64,000 nt of DNA from Planctomycetota bacterium (GTDB lineage: Bacteria; Planctomycetota; UBA8108; JACQVS01), in contig JANQLS010000023.1 of NCBI GenBank assembly GCA_028280485.1, forward strand, positions 41,013 through 105,012. The letters run 5' to 3'. This document shows positions 53,579 to 61,616 of this stretch, piece by piece. A program made the translations under genes and the position numbers. Position 1 is the first letter of the stretch. Each line of letters begins with the position of its first letter. Below the pieces are notes generated by a model. The model made no database searches. It was not told the DNA's origin and was given only the letters and a program-made list of their open reading frames with translations.

Positions 53579-55050
53579 AAAGAAATCGACGAAAGCTCTA
53601 TCCGAAGCTGACTCTCTTAGTTGCCTTATTCGTACTTCTAAGCCCATTCCAGCTGCCTCAGGCTAAGGAACGACCTAACGTTCTCTTTTTATGTATCGAT
53701 GATCTCAATACCTGGCTTCTCTCCGACCCAGCTCGTTACACGGGTAAGGTGATCGCACCATCGATCTTGAAGTTAGCAAGCGAAGGCGTTCTCTTTAAAA
53801 AGGCTTACACGGCAAGCCCGAAGTGCTCCCCTTCCCGTACGGCCGTACTTTCAGGAGTGGCTCCTTGGAAATCAGGAATCTATCAAAATGCTCAAAACAT
53901 CAGTGAGAGCCCCGCATTAAAAAAGGCCATCCCCTTACCCCTTCACTTTAAAAACCAAGGTTATTCGATCGTCTCGGCTGGTAAGGTTTCTCATGGTTAT
54001 GACATCCGTCACCTTTGGGATAAACGATTACCCCACAAACGTGATCCCGCTCCTCCCAATGCACCCTTATCCCCGATTGGAAGAGGAGAGAAAGATTGGG
54101 GCACGACTCACCTCAAAGAATCGGAGATGAACGATTCCAAATACGCTGATTTCGCCATCACCGAATTAAAGAGGAAACACGACAAACCTTTTTTCATCGC
54201 TTGTGGTTTGTTTCATCCCCATTATCCATGGTACGTGCCTCAAAAATATTTAGATCTTTACCCTCTCGATAAGATCGTTCTTCCAAAACTTAAAGAAGAT
54301 GACTTAGAGGATATTCCTGAGGAGGGAATCGGCCTAGCGAATCCTTCTACTCACGAGAAAATCATAAGAGCCAAAGAATACAAAAAAGCACTCCAGGGTT
54401 ATCTCGCCAGTACGACTTATGCCGATGCTCAAATCGGCAGGATCCTCGCTGCACTTGAAGAGAGCCCGCACAAAGAGAACACTATCGTGATCTTCTGGTC
54501 CGATCACGGATTTCACTTGGGTGAAAAGAAACACTGGGCGAAAAGTACGCTGTGGGAAGAGGCGACCCATTCCAATTTAATCGTTAAAGTTCCGGGATTG
54601 ACCCAACCTAAGCAAGTTTGTAATCGTTTGGTTTCTTTACTCGACATCTACCCCACCTTGGTCGAATTGTGCGACCTACCATCATTATCTCAATTCGATG
54701 GAAATTCTCTAGTCCCACTTCTCAAAGATCCAATTGCAACCTGGGATAAACCGGCCATCACAGGCTTCTTAGATATGTGGAAGCTCGATGTGCATCTCAC
54801 GGTACGCACAGAAAACTTTCGATACATTCGCTACGGTCGAGGAGGACAAGAATTTTATCATCGTAAGAACGATCCTCACGAGTGGGTCAATCAGATCGAT
54901 AATCCTAAATACAAAATAGAGATCCAACGTCATATCGATCTGTTGCCGAAAACCGCCGAACCGCTTCCTTACAAGAAAAGAGGCGAACGAAAGAGTAAGC
55001 CCAAAACGAAGAAAACGAGATCCAAGAAAAAAGCCACTTCTAAAAACTAA
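53575..55050 (+). CDS. Iduronate-2-sulfatase-like sulfatase (second gene)
   Basis: A 491-residue exported sulfatase (signal peptide ~8-30). RPNVLFLCIDDLNTWLL is the start typical of the iduronate-2-sulfatase-like group (IDDLN). Modification motif C84-S-P-S-R; ACGLFHPHYPWYVPQKYLDL is the characteristic substrate-side segment; VIFWSDHGFHLGEKKHWAKS gives the late Asp-His pair and Lys. The C-terminus is an Arg/Lys-rich tail (KPKTKKTRSKKKATSKN). ATGA overlap with the preceding gene indicates translational coupling. Confidence 0.94.
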   Translation: MKRNRRKLYPKLTLLVALFVLLSPFQLPQAKERPNVLFLCIDDLNTWLLSDPARYTGKVIAPSILKLASEGVLFKKAYTASPKCSPSRTAVLSGVAPWKSGIYQNAQNISESPALKKAIPLPLHFKNQGYSIVSAGKVSHGYDIRHLWDKRLPHKRDPAPPNAPLSPIGRGEKDWGTTHLKESEMNDSKYADFAITELKRKHDKPFFIACGLFHPHYPWYVPQKYLDLYPLDKIVLPKLKEDDLEDIPEEGIGLANPSTHEKIIRAKEYKKALQGYLASTTYADAQIGRILAALEESPHKENTIVIFWSDHGFHLGEKKHWAKSTLWEEATHSNLIVKVPGLTQPKQVCNRLVSLLDIYPTLVELCDLPSLSQFDGNSLVPLLKDPIATWDKPAITGFLDMWKLDVHLTVRTENFRYIRYGRGGQEFYHRKNDPHEWVNQIDNPKYKIEIQRHIDLLPKTAEPLPYKKRGERKSKPKTKKTRSKKKATSKN

Positions 55051-55061
55051 ATGTATCGATC

Positions 55062-56537
55062 ATGAGAATTACATTCGCTATCCTTTTCGTTCTCAGCTTT
55101 CATGCCAGAGTTCAGAGTACCGAACGCCCCAACATACTCTTCATCTTTACCGATGACCACGCCCTCAATGCGATTTCGGCTTACGGAGGCCCGCTCGCAA
55201 AAATCGCTCCCACTCCCCATTTAGACCGGATAGCTTCGGAAGGCATGCTTTTTAAGCACTGCCTGGTCACGAATTCGATTTGTGGTCCTTCACGGGCTGT
55301 CGTCTTAACAGGAAAGCATTCTCACCTTAATGGATTTAAGACGAACAAAAATAGATTCGATGGTTCACAACAAACGGTTTCTAAGCTACTTCAAAAAGCC
55401 GGGTACCAAACAGCCATCATCGGGAAGTGGCATTTAAAATCGGTCCCTACAGGCTTCGATCACCACGAAGTTTTGAAGGGTCAAGGGCAATACTACAATC
55501 CACGACTTTTTACAGGCGGTAAGCCCACTCAACACACAGGCTACACCACCGACATCATCACCGATCGGTCCTTAAAATGGCTGGACGAGCGCGATCCCAA
55601 GAAACCATTTCTTCTGATGAGCCAACATAAAGCTCCTCACGGAAAATGGGAACCGGCACTTCGACATTTAAATCTTTTCGATAAGATCGATATCCCTGAA
55701 CCACCCACTCTCTTCGATGACTATTCAGGAAGAAGCCGAGCAGCTAAAAATCACAAAATGGGCATCGCGAAGGACATGGGGCCTAGCCGTTTGATGTTCA
55801 AGTATTCGAGTAAGTTCACACCCGAACAATTTAAAGTATTTAATGCCTACTTTGGCCCTCGGAACAAAGCAGCCAAACAAGCTCAATTGACCGGAAAAGC
55901 GAGAACTCGCTGGAACTACCAACGCTATATCAAAAACTACCTTCGTTGCGTTAAAGCTGTCGATGAGAATGTGGGTCGCCTCCTCAAGTATCTCGATGAA
56001 AAGGGCCTCGCTGACAACACGGTTGTGATTTACAGCTCCGATCAAGGTTTCTATTTAGGAGAGCACGGTTGGTTCGACAAACGTTGGATGTACGAAGAAA
56101 GTCTACATATGCCCTTGCTCGTTCGCTGGCCGGGAGTCACAAAGCCTAAGAGTATTAGCAAGGCTTTAGTTTCAAATTTAGACTTCGCCCAAACCTTTTT
56201 AGATATCGCCAACGCGAAACAACCAGCTGACATGCAAGGACGGTCGCTCACATCCATCTTAAAAGGTCAAACCCCGAAGAATTGGCGGAAGACTCATTAT
56301 TACCACTATTACGAAGCGGGCGGGCATGGCGTGCCCATCCACTACGGAGTGACCAATGGAACTCACAAACTCATTCGTTTTCCCAGTGAGAAACTTGATG
56401 CTTGGGAATTTTTCGACTTAAAGAAAGATCCCATGGAATTGAAAAGTCAGTACGAAGATGCGAGTTACCAAGATTCGATCCGTGAACTCAAGAATGAACT
56501 CCAACGACTCCGCAAGCTCTACAAGATAGAAAATTAG
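55062..56537 (+). CDS. Sulfatase (third gene)
   Basis: A 491-residue exported sulfatase (signal peptide to ~20). RPNILFIFTDDHALNAISAY carries the Asp pair; the modification site is C74-G-P-S-R, followed by AVVLTGKHSHLNGF. TAIIGKWHLKSVPTGFDHHE gives the GKWH segment, MSQHKAPHGKWEPA the mid-chain His residues and VIYSSDQGFYLGEHGWFDKR the late metal ligands. The 'DQGFYLGEHGW' form is common in exo-type glycan sulfatases of the heparan/N-sulfoglucosamine class; the true substrate is unknown. It follows the second gene by 11 bases and precedes the fourth by 4. Confidence 0.94.
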   Translation: MRITFAILFVLSFHARVQSTERPNILFIFTDDHALNAISAYGGPLAKIAPTPHLDRIASEGMLFKHCLVTNSICGPSRAVVLTGKHSHLNGFKTNKNRFDGSQQTVSKLLQKAGYQTAIIGKWHLKSVPTGFDHHEVLKGQGQYYNPRLFTGGKPTQHTGYTTDIITDRSLKWLDERDPKKPFLLMSQHKAPHGKWEPALRHLNLFDKIDIPEPPTLFDDYSGRSRAAKNHKMGIAKDMGPSRLMFKYSSKFTPEQFKVFNAYFGPRNKAAKQAQLTGKARTRWNYQRYIKNYLRCVKAVDENVGRLLKYLDEKGLADNTVVIYSSDQGFYLGEHGWFDKRWMYEESLHMPLLVRWPGVTKPKSISKALVSNLDFAQTFLDIANAKQPADMQGRSLTSILKGQTPKNWRKTHYYHYYEAGGHGVPIHYGVTNGTHKLIRFPSEKLDAWEFFDLKKDPMELKSQYEDASYQDSIRELKNELQRLRKLYKIEN

Positions 56538-56541
56538 TTTC

Positions 56542-58032
56542 ATGAGAATTGGCTTAACCCGACCAGCACTAAAGCTCTCACTAGCAATCTTTTTATCTAT
56601 AACTCCCCTAACCGGAGTTTCGGCTGAAAAGAAACCCAATGTGCTGCTGATCATCTCGGACGATCTCAATACCTTTTTAAGCGGCATGGGTCATCCCGAA
56701 TGTAAAACTCCACACTTGGATCAATTAGCGAAATCAGGGGTGACCTTCACTCGAGCTTATAGTCAATTCCCCTTGTGCGGTCCCTCCCGGGCTTCCATGA
56801 TGTCGGGCCAATATCCGCTCAAAAATGGTGTGGTAGGCAACGGAGGACGAGTGAACCCCAAGAGAGTCACCCTCCCTCGATATTTCCGACAAAAGGGTTA
56901 CTGGGTGACTCGCGTCAGCAAAATCTATCACATGGGGATTCCGATCGATATTCTTCAAGGCACTTCGGGTCGGGATCATTCCGCTTCATGGGACGAGACT
57001 TTTAACATCCACGCCTTAGAAACCCTCACTCCAGGAAAAGCTGAGGACTTCCTAAATCCCAAAAACAATTCCGTCTTCCCTAAAGAACGCAAAAAATGGC
57101 TCAACCAAAAAGCTCAAGGAAAGCCCTACCGCATGCCCTTCGTTGCTCGAGGCCAGTATGCCGTAGTCGAAGTGGCTGACGAGAATCAACACTTACTCCC
57201 CGATGCGATGGCCGCTGACCGAGCTATCGAAGTTCTAAGAACTCGTTCGAAAAAATCCCAGCCTTTCTTTTTAGCTGTAGGCTTTGTGCGCCCCCATTTT
57301 CCCTTTGTCGCCACGGAAAAATCGATCCAGCAGTATCAGCTCGATTCGGTAAGCCTTCCCAAGAATGCTAAGAACGATCACGATGATCTTCCTCCTCAAG
57401 CTATCGGTGCCGTTAAAGCCTTTGATAAAACTCCCCTTCAAAAAATACGGCGCGGTTACTATGGAGCGGTTAGCTTTATGGATCAACAAGTCGGGAGATT
57501 GATGGCTGAGCTGAGGCGATTGAATTTACAGAAGAACACAGTCGTCATCTTTGTTTCTGACCATGGATACCTGATGGGTGAGCATCGTATGTGGAAGAAG
57601 AATCGATTGTGGGAAGAAGCCATCCGAGTGCCTTTAATCATCTCAGCACCAGGAAAGAAGCAAAATCTAAAGAGCGATCACTTTGTCGAACTGATTGATC
57701 TGTACCCAACACTAACGGATTTAGTGGGACTCCCCCGAGAAGAAAACATTCAGGGACAAAGCTTGGTACCGTTACTCGATGATCCGATGACCACCTTAGA
57801 CAAAAACGATGCCTTCATTCATACGAGTGCCGGCTACGGACTTCGAAAGGAAAAGTGGGCGTACATGTGGTACCCAGCAAGGCGAAAAAACAAAGTAGAA
57901 GGATTCATGCTCTACGATATGGAGAAGGATCCACAGCAATTTAAGAACCTTGCGGGGGATCCGAAATGGGTTTCTATTAAAGAGCAGCTTCACGAGCGGC
58001 TATTGAAGCGAATCGAGGCTGCGAAGAAGTAG
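56542..58032 (+). CDS. Iduronate-2-sulfatase-like sulfatase (fourth gene)
   Basis: A 496-residue exported sulfatase (signal peptide to ~28). NVLLIISDDLNTFLSGMGHP is the iduronate-2-sulfatase-like start. The modification site is C79-G-P-S-R, and SKIYHMGIPIDILQGTSGRD is the group's substrate loop. AVGFVRPHFPFVATEKSIQQ and VIFVSDHGYLMGEHRMWKKN supply later ligands. It resembles the second gene more than the first or third, suggesting an older duplication inside the operon. Two similar enzymes plus two others may remove sulfates at different positions from one complex polysaccharide (inference). Confidence 0.94.
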   Translation: MRIGLTRPALKLSLAIFLSITPLTGVSAEKKPNVLLIISDDLNTFLSGMGHPECKTPHLDQLAKSGVTFTRAYSQFPLCGPSRASMMSGQYPLKNGVVGNGGRVNPKRVTLPRYFRQKGYWVTRVSKIYHMGIPIDILQGTSGRDHSASWDETFNIHALETLTPGKAEDFLNPKNNSVFPKERKKWLNQKAQGKPYRMPFVARGQYAVVEVADENQHLLPDAMAADRAIEVLRTRSKKSQPFFLAVGFVRPHFPFVATEKSIQQYQLDSVSLPKNAKNDHDDLPPQAIGAVKAFDKTPLQKIRRGYYGAVSFMDQQVGRLMAELRRLNLQKNTVVIFVSDHGYLMGEHRMWKKNRLWEEAIRVPLIISAPGKKQNLKSDHFVELIDLYPTLTDLVGLPREENIQGQSLVPLLDDPMTTLDKNDAFIHTSAGYGLRKEKWAYMWYPARRKNKVEGFMLYDMEKDPQQFKNLAGDPKWVSIKEQLHERLLKRIEAAKK

Positions 58033-58033
58033 A

Positions 58034-58060
58034 GAGCTGTAGTCAAATTCGCCAGAAATT
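58034..58060. repeat. 27-bp direct repeat, copy 1
   Basis: GAGCTGTAGTCAAATTCGCC (from 58034) and its following seven bases match the sequence at 58731-58757 at 22 of 27 positions. Both copies sit at gene ends: this one follows the fourth sulfatase's stop, the other includes the DUF1080 stop. A small hairpin TCGCC/GGCGA (58049-58066) also lies here. Confidence 0.55.
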
Positions 58061-58079
58061 GGGCGAGAAAGCTTTAAAA

Positions 58080-58739
58080 ATGATATTCACAAAGATACTT
58101 CTACTTTGCTTACTAACATTTAGCGCCTATTCCAACTCAACTAGTTCCAAAACTGAAGAGAAATGGATCGACCTCTTCAATGGGAAAGACTTAAAAGGTT
58201 GGGAAGCCAACATGCGGCCAGAATCCTTTACGGTAGAGAAAGGTATTCTTAAAGCTCACGGTAAGAAAGGCATGTCTCATCTCTTCTATGTGGGTAAGAA
58301 AGGAAAAGATGTCGCCTTTAAAGACTTTGAATTGGTTGCCATCGCTCGCTCTGAAGCCAACTCCAATTCAGGAATTTTCTTCCACACCAGCCGAGAGCTA
58401 CGAGGTAAAAAGTTTCTAAACAAGGGATATGAAGTTCAACTCAATAGCTCGAAGAAGGAAAAGCGAAAAACGGGCAGTCTCTATGATGTCATCGATGTGA
58501 AAGAAGCTGTCGTGGATGAATCGAAATGGTTTGAGATCCGGCTTAGGGTTAAAGGCAAATCTATTCAAGTATGGATAGGTAAGAAGCAAGTCATCGACTA
58601 CAAGGAACCTCCAAAACCCAAGCGGGCTAAAAATCGGAAAAAACGCCTCCTCGATCCCAAAGGAGGTGCTATCGCTATTCAGGCTCATGATCCTAAGAGC
58701 GTGTTTTATTTTAAGAGCATTCGAATTAGGGAGCTGTAG
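58080..58739 (+). CDS. DUF1080 (3-keto-disaccharide hydrolase-type) protein
   Basis: A 219-residue exported protein; the ATG at 58080 is chosen over a TTG at 58059 because it opens the signal peptide (IFTKILLLCLLTFSAYSNS). Family features in order: WIDLFNGKDLKGWEA, the FKDFELVAIARSEANSNSGI strand pair, KGYEVQLNSS, GSLYDV, WFEIRLRVKGKSIQVWIGKK, DPKGGAIAIQAHDPKSVFYF and the final SIRIREL. DUF1080 domains are LamG-like jelly rolls that bind or hydrolyse sugars (3-keto-glycoside hydrolases are a described subgroup). It is the last gene of the sulfatase operon, 47 bases after the fourth sulfatase. Confidence 0.92.
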   Translation: MIFTKILLLCLLTFSAYSNSTSSKTEEKWIDLFNGKDLKGWEANMRPESFTVEKGILKAHGKKGMSHLFYVGKKGKDVAFKDFELVAIARSEANSNSGIFFHTSRELRGKKFLNKGYEVQLNSSKKEKRKTGSLYDVIDVKEAVVDESKWFEIRLRVKGKSIQVWIGKKQVIDYKEPPKPKRAKNRKKRLLDPKGGAIAIQAHDPKSVFYFKSIRIREL

Positions 58740-58757
58740 CCGAACTCGCCAGAGCTT
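58731..58757. repeat. 27-bp direct repeat, copy 2
   Basis: GAGCTGTAGCCGAACTCGCC (from 58731) plus AGAGCTT. It matches 58034-58060 at 22 of 27 positions. The DUF1080 stop codon TAG (58737-58739) is part of the repeat. Motifs like AGCCGAACTCGCCAGAG are, from memory, frequent between planctomycete genes. Confidence 0.55.
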
Positions 58758-59375
58758 AAGTGCTGTAAATTTATAGACATCCTCAAAAATTGCCCGGATG
58801 AGTGCCTGTTCCTATTCAGTATTTCGAAGTTCATATGGATATTATGGCTTTCTCAATCCTAAGGGAATAAAGCACTTAGAACTTTCATTCCAATCTCCAA
58901 TCCAGCTGTATACAAAAACTCTAAAGAAATTTTAAAATCAGCACAAATGCCTACCCCATTTCCTTTCATTAATAGCTAAAATTGTTTTTGTGATCTGAAA
59001 TTTCACCCCTTCAACTTGAAATATCACCTGATATATCAACTTAAGATTCCACCGAAAACCTCAATCCACTTGGCTAAGTCTTGGGGATCGGTGAGGGGTT
59101 TGGATTTAAATGTTAAATCCTTATTGAATTGATCAACGAAGTTCCATTCTGGGTCAGGAACTCAAAAATGCTTTAGGGTTGGATCTCTTCATTCTGTCTG
59201 AAGTGTTCAACTTCGCTCATTGGTCGCTCTTGGGTCGAGCTCACCAATTCAAGACTTTCAAAACAAAACTCTTTAACTCATATTCCTTAACCATCTCATG
59301 AATGGGTTGAGGAATGCTTTTGCCATCAATTTCATCTCTCGATGAATATTGATTTAAGTCTGAGGGGGAATTCCC
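58740..59375. other. Long intergenic region
   Basis: 636 bases without an intact gene, the longest gap in the window. Apart from the direct-repeat end (to 58757) and a possible minus-strand pseudogene at 59036-59381, nothing is recognised. A strong GAGGGGGA box at ~59362-59369 precedes the start of the next gene. Confidence 0.5.
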
Positions 59376-59381
59376 ATGCAT
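59036..59381 (-). pseudogene. Possible decayed minus-strand gene
   Basis: Three successive stretches on the minus strand read like protein but lie in different frames or are divided by stops: ATG at 59381 leading to a 46-residue piece with GKSIPQPIHEMVKEYELKSF (stop at 59241); a piece ending SEVEHFRQNEEIQP (stop at 59173); and one with PDPEWNFVDQFNKDLTFKSK then DPQDLAKWIEVFGG (stop at 59036). That pattern fits a gene broken by frameshifts. Its 5' end overlaps the first bases of the dockerin gene at 59376. Family not recognised; a chance cluster of short frames is the alternative. Confidence 0.3.
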
Positions 59382-61442
59382 TCATTCTTAAAGAAATACT
59401 TGATATTGTTGGCAGTTGTTGCGGTCACTTCATCATTGAATGCGGATGTTGCAATTTACACCGCACAAACCAATTGGACTTCAGTGGTCTACGCCAATCA
59501 ACAAGCCCGATTGTGTGCTGAGCGTTTAGAGGCGATCGGAGTGACGACCACTCTGTTTCGTACCACGAACAAGGAGCAAGCTCTCGCTGATTGGCTGACC
59601 GCTCAAACCGATGATGGTGACTTAGACGTCTTAATCCTCTTCGGCTTCGCCCCCGGTTCCATCTATGGATCAGGGAATACCCAACCCGATGGTTCACCCG
59701 CCGAACTCTTCATCGAGTCGACAGATGGAGATACGATCATCAATCACGGCGACTACATCTTCTACGTTAGCGATCCCCCCAATACTCAGCACGGTCTTCA
59801 AAACATCACCGATTTAGAAAATATCGCAATGGGTGGAGAAAACCATCCCATGGAAGTGACAGAACTAGGCCTTGAAATCGCGCCGAGCTTAAGAAACTTC
59901 GTTTCAGATCGCCCTTTACACACTGCTGGATTAGGCGGTGATTGGTTTGTCGAAGCCGCATTGGCTCAAAATCCTGACGGTACTCTCGTTGATCCTGCCA
60001 TCATTCGGGATGGTGATCGCGGGAGGATCGTAACAATGTTTCAAGCGATTCAGCAAGATGACCCCATGGGTGCAGTAGCTTCTGAAGTGGTCGCTTGGTT
60101 ACTCGGTGAAAAATTAGAACCGACATCCTATACTGTTTTAGCTCCTACTGCCTGTGTCGTCGCTGCTCCCATCAAGTTGAGCATTTCGGTTATCGATGAT
60201 TCAGGAACGATTACCGGCGGGCATCCTATCGATGTCAATTTAAAGTCGAGCTCCCCCACCGGCGCTTTCGACGTTTCTCCAATGGGAGAATTCGATGGCT
60301 CCAAAGTATCGTTTGATGTACCTGATGATGGTTCCATCTCCGTTTACTATAAAGACATGACTCCCGGAGACCACGCCATCACCGTGTCCAATCTTGGCTT
60401 ACCCGCCTTAGAACACGAAATTCGAGATATAACCGTCTTCGAAGACCTCTCGGGAAATCCCGGAAAAGTTGCGATCTACACCGGGAATGTCAGTTTGATT
60501 AATCAGGAACCCGCAAATATTCAAGCTCAGATCTGTGCCGACCAATTAAATCCATTCGGCATTTCAACAACGATCTTCCAGGATCCAGCTGAAACAGAAG
60601 AGCTAGCCCATTGGGTTTCAGAAGCCACCAACAATGGAGTTGTAGATGCCTTAGTTCTCTTCGGATATCTACCGGATACGCTCTACGCTCCCGAAAATGC
60701 GGAAGCGGATGGATCGATCATCGAACTGTTTATCGAATCGACCGATGGTGATGTGATCATCAACCATGGCGACTACATGTTTTTCGTTTCGAGTGCACTC
60801 AACAAAGTAGGTGGGCTTCAAAACATTATGGATATCCCCAACATTCATATGTGGGGGAAAGACAATTCCATGGTCCCCACTGAACTTGGCAGTCACATCG
60901 CGCCTTCTTTGGTTAATTTCCAGTCCGATCGCCCCTTCCACGTGGATCATTTAGAGGGCGATTGGTTTGTTGAAGCGGCTTTGGCTGAAGACGCAGCAAA
61001 CAACCTCGCGGACCCCGTAATCGTTCGCGATGGAAATCGTGGTCGCTTAGTCCCGATTTTCCAAACGGCATTTCAAGATGATGATCCTAAAGGAGCCGTC
61101 GCCGCTGAAGTCATCAAGTGGTTACTCACCAAATCGGAAGAACCACCACTTTTCCGTCGAGGAGATGTCGATGGGAATGGGATGCTTGAAATGACCGATC
61201 CTATCAATGTTCTGTTGTATCAATTCCAAGGTCTATTTATCCCTGTGTGCTTAGACGCCGCTGATTTCGATGACAATGGAAAGGTGGAAATAACCGATGC
61301 CATTTCCAGTCTTTCGCACCAATTCTTAGGCACAGTTCCACCGGCTCTACCGGGAAAATCGACTTGTGGACTGGATCCAACTCCGGATGCTCCCGAAGAG
61401 GGCGGAGACCTGGGTTGCTTAGAACCTCCGACGAATTGTTGA
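59376..61442 (+). CDS. Secreted protein with duplicated ThuA-like region and dockerin
   Basis: A 688-residue protein with a signal peptide to ~23 (ALNADV-type end) and a strong GAGGGGGA box 7 bases before the ATG. Residues ~24-250 and ~363-590 are two copies of the same domain: VAIYTAQTNWTSV / VAIYTGNVSLIN; DVLILFGFAPGSIY / DALVLFGYLPDTLY; FIESTDGDTIINHGDYIFYV / FIESTDGDVIINHGDYMFFV; DWFVEAALA in both. The alpha/beta pattern resembles ThuA or class-I-amidotransferase-like folds, with no catalytic Cys visible. An Ig-like domain (~255-355) separates them. A C-terminal dockerin-like module (FRRGDVDGNGMLEMTDPI, DFDDNGKVEITDAISSLSHQ) ends the protein. Function unknown. Confidence 0.9.
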   Translation: MHSFLKKYLILLAVVAVTSSLNADVAIYTAQTNWTSVVYANQQARLCAERLEAIGVTTTLFRTTNKEQALADWLTAQTDDGDLDVLILFGFAPGSIYGSGNTQPDGSPAELFIESTDGDTIINHGDYIFYVSDPPNTQHGLQNITDLENIAMGGENHPMEVTELGLEIAPSLRNFVSDRPLHTAGLGGDWFVEAALAQNPDGTLVDPAIIRDGDRGRIVTMFQAIQQDDPMGAVASEVVAWLLGEKLEPTSYTVLAPTACVVAAPIKLSISVIDDSGTITGGHPIDVNLKSSSPTGAFDVSPMGEFDGSKVSFDVPDDGSISVYYKDMTPGDHAITVSNLGLPALEHEIRDITVFEDLSGNPGKVAIYTGNVSLINQEPANIQAQICADQLNPFGISTTIFQDPAETEELAHWVSEATNNGVVDALVLFGYLPDTLYAPENAEADGSIIELFIESTDGDVIINHGDYMFFVSSALNKVGGLQNIMDIPNIHMWGKDNSMVPTELGSHIAPSLVNFQSDRPFHVDHLEGDWFVEAALAEDAANNLADPVIVRDGNRGRLVPIFQTAFQDDDPKGAVAAEVIKWLLTKSEEPPLFRRGDVDGNGMLEMTDPINVLLYQFQGLFIPVCLDAADFDDNGKVEITDAISSLSHQFLGTVPPALPGKSTCGLDPTPDAPEEGGDLGCLEPPTNC

Positions 61443-61616
61443 TCCAATTTTTTAAGAGGTGAAAAATTTCCCGGCGACCTGAGGAATTCTCTTATTCAAA
61501 ATAATGTTCGGAAGATGACACTCCTGTAGTGAGAATTACCAATCTTTTAAGTACACTTGAGTATAAGTTTTCTATTAACTTTCAAATGCTCAAAAACTTA
61601 ATCGAATTGACTCAGC

